The notes under the pieces were generated by a model. It searched no databases. It saw nothing but the letters and a program-made list of their open reading frames with translations, and was not told the origin of the DNA. This document shows positions 61,539-64,000 of a stretch of DNA of 64,000 nt, in pieces. The stretch's first letter is position 1. Each line of letters begins with the position of its first letter. The position numbers and the translations under genes were made by a program. The stretch covers positions 62,001 through 126,000 of the forward strand of contig LADP01000003.1 in NCBI GenBank assembly GCA_000961575.1. The letters run 5' to 3'. The stretch is from Peptococcaceae bacterium BRH_c8a. Its GTDB lineage: Bacteria; Bacillota; Desulfotomaculia; Desulfotomaculales; Desulfallaceae.

Positions 61539-62117
61539 ATGATGTTCTTACTTGACGACATAACCGTAAATGCCAGGGAAATTCACCAACGTTTTATCCA
61601 GGAATCAAACCGTTTTAGGGAAATTGCGCTTGTGGCCCAGCTTTGCGTACTGGCGGCCATATTGCAGTCTGCCGGTGGATTCTATCCCGGGGTGGGTTAT
61701 CTGGTGAGCGCTATGTCCACGGGGCCGGTGGTCATAGCCTCTGTTTTTTCCCTGCGGTGCGGGTTTCAAACCTACTTGGCGGCGTGCATGCTGCTCTTAT
61801 TTTTCCATCCCGGAGAAATAATCATATTTGCCTTTACCACCGGGCCATTGGGGTTGGGGTTGGGCGTGGCGTTCCTGACCATTAGAAAAAGGTTGGCCGT
61901 AGTTGTTTTAACTTCGTTGTTTTTACTAACTGGCATAGTGATTCTTTTATACGGACTCAAGTTTCCCGTTTTAGGCCCGGTGGTAACTAAAGACGCTGTT
62001 TTATCCAGCATAGTGCCTGTCTATGGTTTTTGTTTTATCTATTCTTGCTTCTGGGCCGAAGCCTGTCGCCTTTTCTTTAAACGTTACAAAAATATTTTTC
62101 AAACCAGGATAACTTAA
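61539..62117 (+). CDS. Unknown membrane protein
   Basis: 192 residues with about five hydrophobic helices and a soluble N-terminal helix (VNAREIHQRFIQESNRFREI). It lacks a clear ribosome site and begins 10 bases after the propeller stop, so translation is likely coupled (an alternative start is the next ATG at 61542). Gly-rich GPLGLGLGVAFL is reminiscent of small multipass proteins (DUF2232/YybS-like), but I do not claim that family. Confidence 0.6.
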   Translation: MMFLLDDITVNAREIHQRFIQESNRFREIALVAQLCVLAAILQSAGGFYPGVGYLVSAMSTGPVVIASVFSLRCGFQTYLAACMLLLFFHPGEIIIFAFTTGPLGLGLGVAFLTIRKRLAVVVLTSLFLLTGIVILLYGLKFPVLGPVVTKDAVLSSIVPVYGFCFIYSCFWAEACRLFFKRYKNIFQTRIT

Positions 62118-62260
62118 AATAGACTGGTGATTACTACCAATGCGATAAATTCATAGGTTACATCCAGAACGGTCGTTATCAGTTCTGAGAAATAACCTAC
62201 TAAAAAAAGATGCTGTTAGGAGGTTACGGCAAATTTTAGCGCAGGTCTTTAAATAAAAAG

Positions 62261-62300
62261 TATAAGCTTGCATAAGGTTTTTATTGTTGTAAATAATAAA
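62261..62300 (+). promoter_or_regulatory. TATAAGCTTGCATAAGG motif before the CotF-like genes
   Basis: TATAAGCTTGCATAAGG at 62261-62277, near-identical to 59852-59867. TGCATA, 17 bases, AATAATA could be a sigma-G/sigma-K-like promoter about 45-70 bases before the coat gene. Confidence 0.4.
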
Positions 62301-62340
62301 TCCGATCAGCTAACGATTGATTTTGATGGAGGTGCAACAC

Positions 62341-62583
62341 ATGTTATCTCAGATGGACGTAGCGCTGATGAAAAGCCATTTGATGGATCACCAGGCCGGC
62401 ATCAACAAACTAAACGCCTACCTTGGCCAGGTGCGTGACCCACAACTTGCCCAGGCGCTACAACTGCAGCAGCAAACCATGCAAAGGCACTATCAAATTA
62501 TGGTCGGTTTATTGCAAAACAGCGGCGGAACCCAGTATGCCATGAACCAACCCGTCACCCAAAGGAGTGGATTTTATGCTTGA
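62341..62583 (+). CDS. CotF-like spore coat protein 1
   Basis: 80 residues from the ATG at 62341 (GGAGGTGCAACAC upstream); the listed start is eight codons too early. Helical, Gln-rich: MLSQMDVALMKSHLMDHQAG and QALQLQQQTMQRHYQIM. It resembles the N-terminal half of CotF-type four-helix coat proteins. It overlaps the next gene by 8 bases. Confidence 0.7.
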   Translation: MLSQMDVALMKSHLMDHQAGINKLNAYLGQVRDPQLAQALQLQQQTMQRHYQIMVGLLQNSGGTQYAMNQPVTQRSGFYA

Positions 62584-62833
62584 TGAACGCACCATTGCCA
62601 TCGACGTTATGACGATGGCCAAATATACCGCTGTTCTTAACCTGGAATCGGCCTTGAACATGAGTGATCCTCAAGCAAGACAGGCCCATCAAAGAATGAG
62701 CCAGGATGATGCCCAAGTTGCAGACCAGCTGCATCAAATTCTGGTACAGCGGGGTTGGGATCAGCCTCTCCCAGCCAATCCTCAACAAACCCTGCAAGTT
62801 GCCCAACAGTTTGCGGCCATGCCGCCCGCGTAA
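62576..62833 (+). CDS. CotF-like spore coat protein 2
   Basis: 85 residues from the ATG at 62576, preceded by AAAGGAG. LDERTIAIDVMTMAKYTAVL and ADQLHQILVQRGWDQP match the CotF family (helix pair with C-terminal RGW). With the preceding gene it probably makes a split CotF-like ferritin-fold pair for the spore coat. Translation of the two is coupled by overlap. Confidence 0.82.
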   Translation: MLDERTIAIDVMTMAKYTAVLNLESALNMSDPQARQAHQRMSQDDAQVADQLHQILVQRGWDQPLPANPQQTLQVAQQFAAMPPA

Positions 62834-62944
62834 ATTTTTTTTAGTGCTGGCACTTATGAATCCCGTTCCGTTTACCGATTGCTTGAACATCGGTGGCAAG
62901 TGGTAGGCAATAAGTGATTATTCTATGGTTCAACCATATTAGTA

Positions 62945-63014
62945 AGGCCACACATCACCAGGCCCGGATTTGGTAATAACCTTTCGGGTTAGGCCTGGTC
63001 GTCATGTGTGGCTT
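62945..63014 (+). terminator. Terminator after the CotF-like genes
   Basis: GCCACACATCACCAGGCC pairs with GGCCTGGTCGTCATGTGTGGC (3-base bulge) around a ~27-base loop, followed by TTTATTG. It also lies before the minus-strand RsgI-like gene end, so may serve both. Confidence 0.8.
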
Positions 63015-63064
63015 TATTGTTACATGCCCCGAATCCAGGTAAATTTGCTCCTTGGAGGGTGAGT

Positions 63065-64000
63065 TTATGGTTGTTGAGATTTCTGCATGCGGGTTTCATC
63101 GCTTTGTTCTATTTGGTGCTGCATGGTGAAGGGTTCCGCTTGAATGTTATCTTCTTGGTCATATTCATGTTTCCCCTCCATCACGGACGTGTCATTTGTA
63201 AGTGAATTGCCAGGGGTATTCATCATACCTCGCTGAGTCTCGGTATTCATATCCGGGTGCACTTGGACCATGCCCAAAAGCTCCTCCGGTGTAGTCCCTG
63301 CCCCTTCTAACGCCAATCTGATAGATGTATTCTTCAGCTGCTCGGCAGTAAGGGATAAACCATTGGACTTGCTTTGTTCCAGCACATAATACTGGCTGGC
63401 CGAAAGACCCAATTCACCGGCCTTCGCTATAAAACCCTTGTCATGGCGCGACATGACCATGAAAGGGGTTTTTTCACCGCTGTTCATACTGCTCAAAATA
63501 GCCTCTTTAAGTTTCTCCTCATCAATGTAGTGACTGCCGTCCTTTGTCATATCGGCAAAACTCATAATTATAATGCCATTGCCGTAATCATCCAGAACAC
63601 TTGCTTTGGATGCAATTACCGAAACCGCCTGGTATATATCATTGCCTTTAATGTCCGGTGCTGTCAGTTGACTGGTTCCTTTATATTTCATATCAGTGAC
63701 TCTGTTATCTCTGTCCAGCCAGAACTCTGCGCTGCTCTTATCCAGGTCTAAACTGAAATAGGCTTCCGCTGGTTGGGAAATAAGCGGGTTGGCCAATCCG
63801 AAAACTAAAAGCACAATTGCTGCGGCCGCAATCATCGTTTTCCACCCGGAAATGTTCCAGTGACGGGCTGAAGATAGGTTTTTGAGAAATAATACCTGGC
63901 CGACCTGATGACTTTTTCTGCGGGGTATGTAAATAAATTGCCCGTCTTCCGCATAAGTTACAGAACTGCGGCCATTAAACGACACGATAATTACTCTGGT
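63065..64000 (-). CDS. RsgI-like anti-sigma factor, 5' end beyond the window
   Basis: At least 312 residues in the window. The ORF track starts at a GTG at 63985, but the frame is open to 64000, and TRVIIVSFNGRSS / TYAEDGQFIYIP align with the N-terminal RsgI anti-sigma domain, so the true start is just outside. One membrane helix (about residues 55-75; MIAAAAIVLLVFGLANPLI) is followed by an extracellular part with FSLDLDKSSAEFWLDRDNRV, the conserved post-membrane RsgI segment. In Bacillus and clostridia RsgI controls SigI. The sigma gene would lie upstream, outside the window. Confidence 0.82.
   Translation of the reverse strand, partial: TRVIIVSFNGRSSVTYAEDGQFIYIPRRKSHQVGQVLFLKNLSSARHWNISGWKTMIAAAAIVLLVFGLANPLISQPAEAYFSLDLDKSSAEFWLDRDNRVTDMKYKGTSQLTAPDIKGNDIYQAVSVIASKASVLDDYGNGIIIMSFADMTKDGSHYIDEEKLKEAILSSMNSGEKTPFMVMSRHDKGFIAKAGELGLSASQYYVLEQSKSNGLSLTAEQLKNTSIRLALEGAGTTPEELLGMVQVHPDMNTETQRGMMNTPGNSLTNDTSVMEGKHEYDQEDNIQAEPFTMQHQIEQSDETRMQKSQQP

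Noticed and set aside
1-64000. CRISPR arrays, tRNA or rRNA genes
   Set aside because: Looked for spaced direct repeats and cloverleaf/CCA ends; none seen. A tRNAscan-SE or CRISPR finder run would settle it.

Overview
The window reads as chromosome from an endospore-forming, anaerobic Firmicute. About a dozen sporulation, germination or coat loci are present (spoIVA, spoIIP, spmAB, spoIIAA-AB-sigF, spoVAE/AF, spoIIM, ytfJ, CotF-like genes), together with oxygen-sensitive enzymes: a 4-hydroxybutyryl-CoA dehydratase-family protein, 2-hydroxyacyl-CoA dehydratase activase homologues and a DUF362 ferredoxin. Gene content and order (IspH fused to S1 domains, DUF512/DUF3189/YIEGIA cluster, HutP-family gene, DHH-CBS-CCA fusion) resemble the Desulfotomaculum/Pelotomaculum group of Peptococcaceae. 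That placement is inference; no 16S rRNA is present. No tRNA, rRNA, prophage or CRISPR array was seen.

Layout. Nearly all genes lie on the minus strand and are described in direction of transcription, right to left. 64.0-59.6 kb: a truncated RsgI-like anti-sigma gene on minus, then on plus a beta-propeller protein, a membrane protein and two CotF-like coat genes. 59.6-55.5 kb: spoIIM, xerD, deoB, pdp. 54-55.4 kb (plus): a 4-hydroxybutyryl-CoA dehydratase-family gene behind a good sigma-54 promoter match. 53.7-47.9 kb: dacF, spoIIAA, spoIIAB, sigF, dodecin, spoVAE, spoVAF, with a MITE-like element between spoIIAA and spoIIAB. 47.7-44.6 kb: three genes of acyl-CoA dehydratase activase type with no dehydratase. 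44.2-36.2 kb: trpB2, lysA (structured leader), DHH-CBS-CCA enzyme, site-2 protease, trpS, a zinc-ribbon/HTH protein. 36-30.2 kb: TDT transporter, DUF2953, ytfJ, spmA, spmB, rluB, an unknown gene, a HutP-family gene, aroH. 29.9-22.9 kb: aroF, tyrA, aroA, cmk, plsC, ispH-S1. 22.7-11 kb: DUF1614, spoIIP, YIEGIA and its partner, two DUF3189, DUF512, der, plsY, gpsA, then an NlpC/P60 gene on plus and spoIVA. 10.8-5.2 kb: ACT protein, hom, thrB, lysC, apgM-like, small orphan. 5.1-1 kb: SleB-like hydrolase, MFS transporter, CBS protein, DUF362 ferredoxin. 0.85-0 kb: hpt and the start of guaA.

The genes form coherent blocks: aromatic amino acid synthesis ending in cytidylate, phospholipid and isoprenoid functions; threonine/lysine synthesis; the forespore sigma-F switch with germination genes; and the conserved der-plsY-gpsA/spoIVA neighbourhood.

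The least explained material is non-coding. There is a three-copy MITE-like family with terminal inverted repeats; long palindromes that keep a GGGG-type core while their arms change in a compensated way; a TCATCCTGAGCG repeat family; structured leaders before lysA and aroF; and a ~300 bp inverted-repeat block between spoIIP and the YIEGIA gene. Among proteins, the activase-only triad and the sigma-54-linked dehydratase are the best candidates for undescribed biology.
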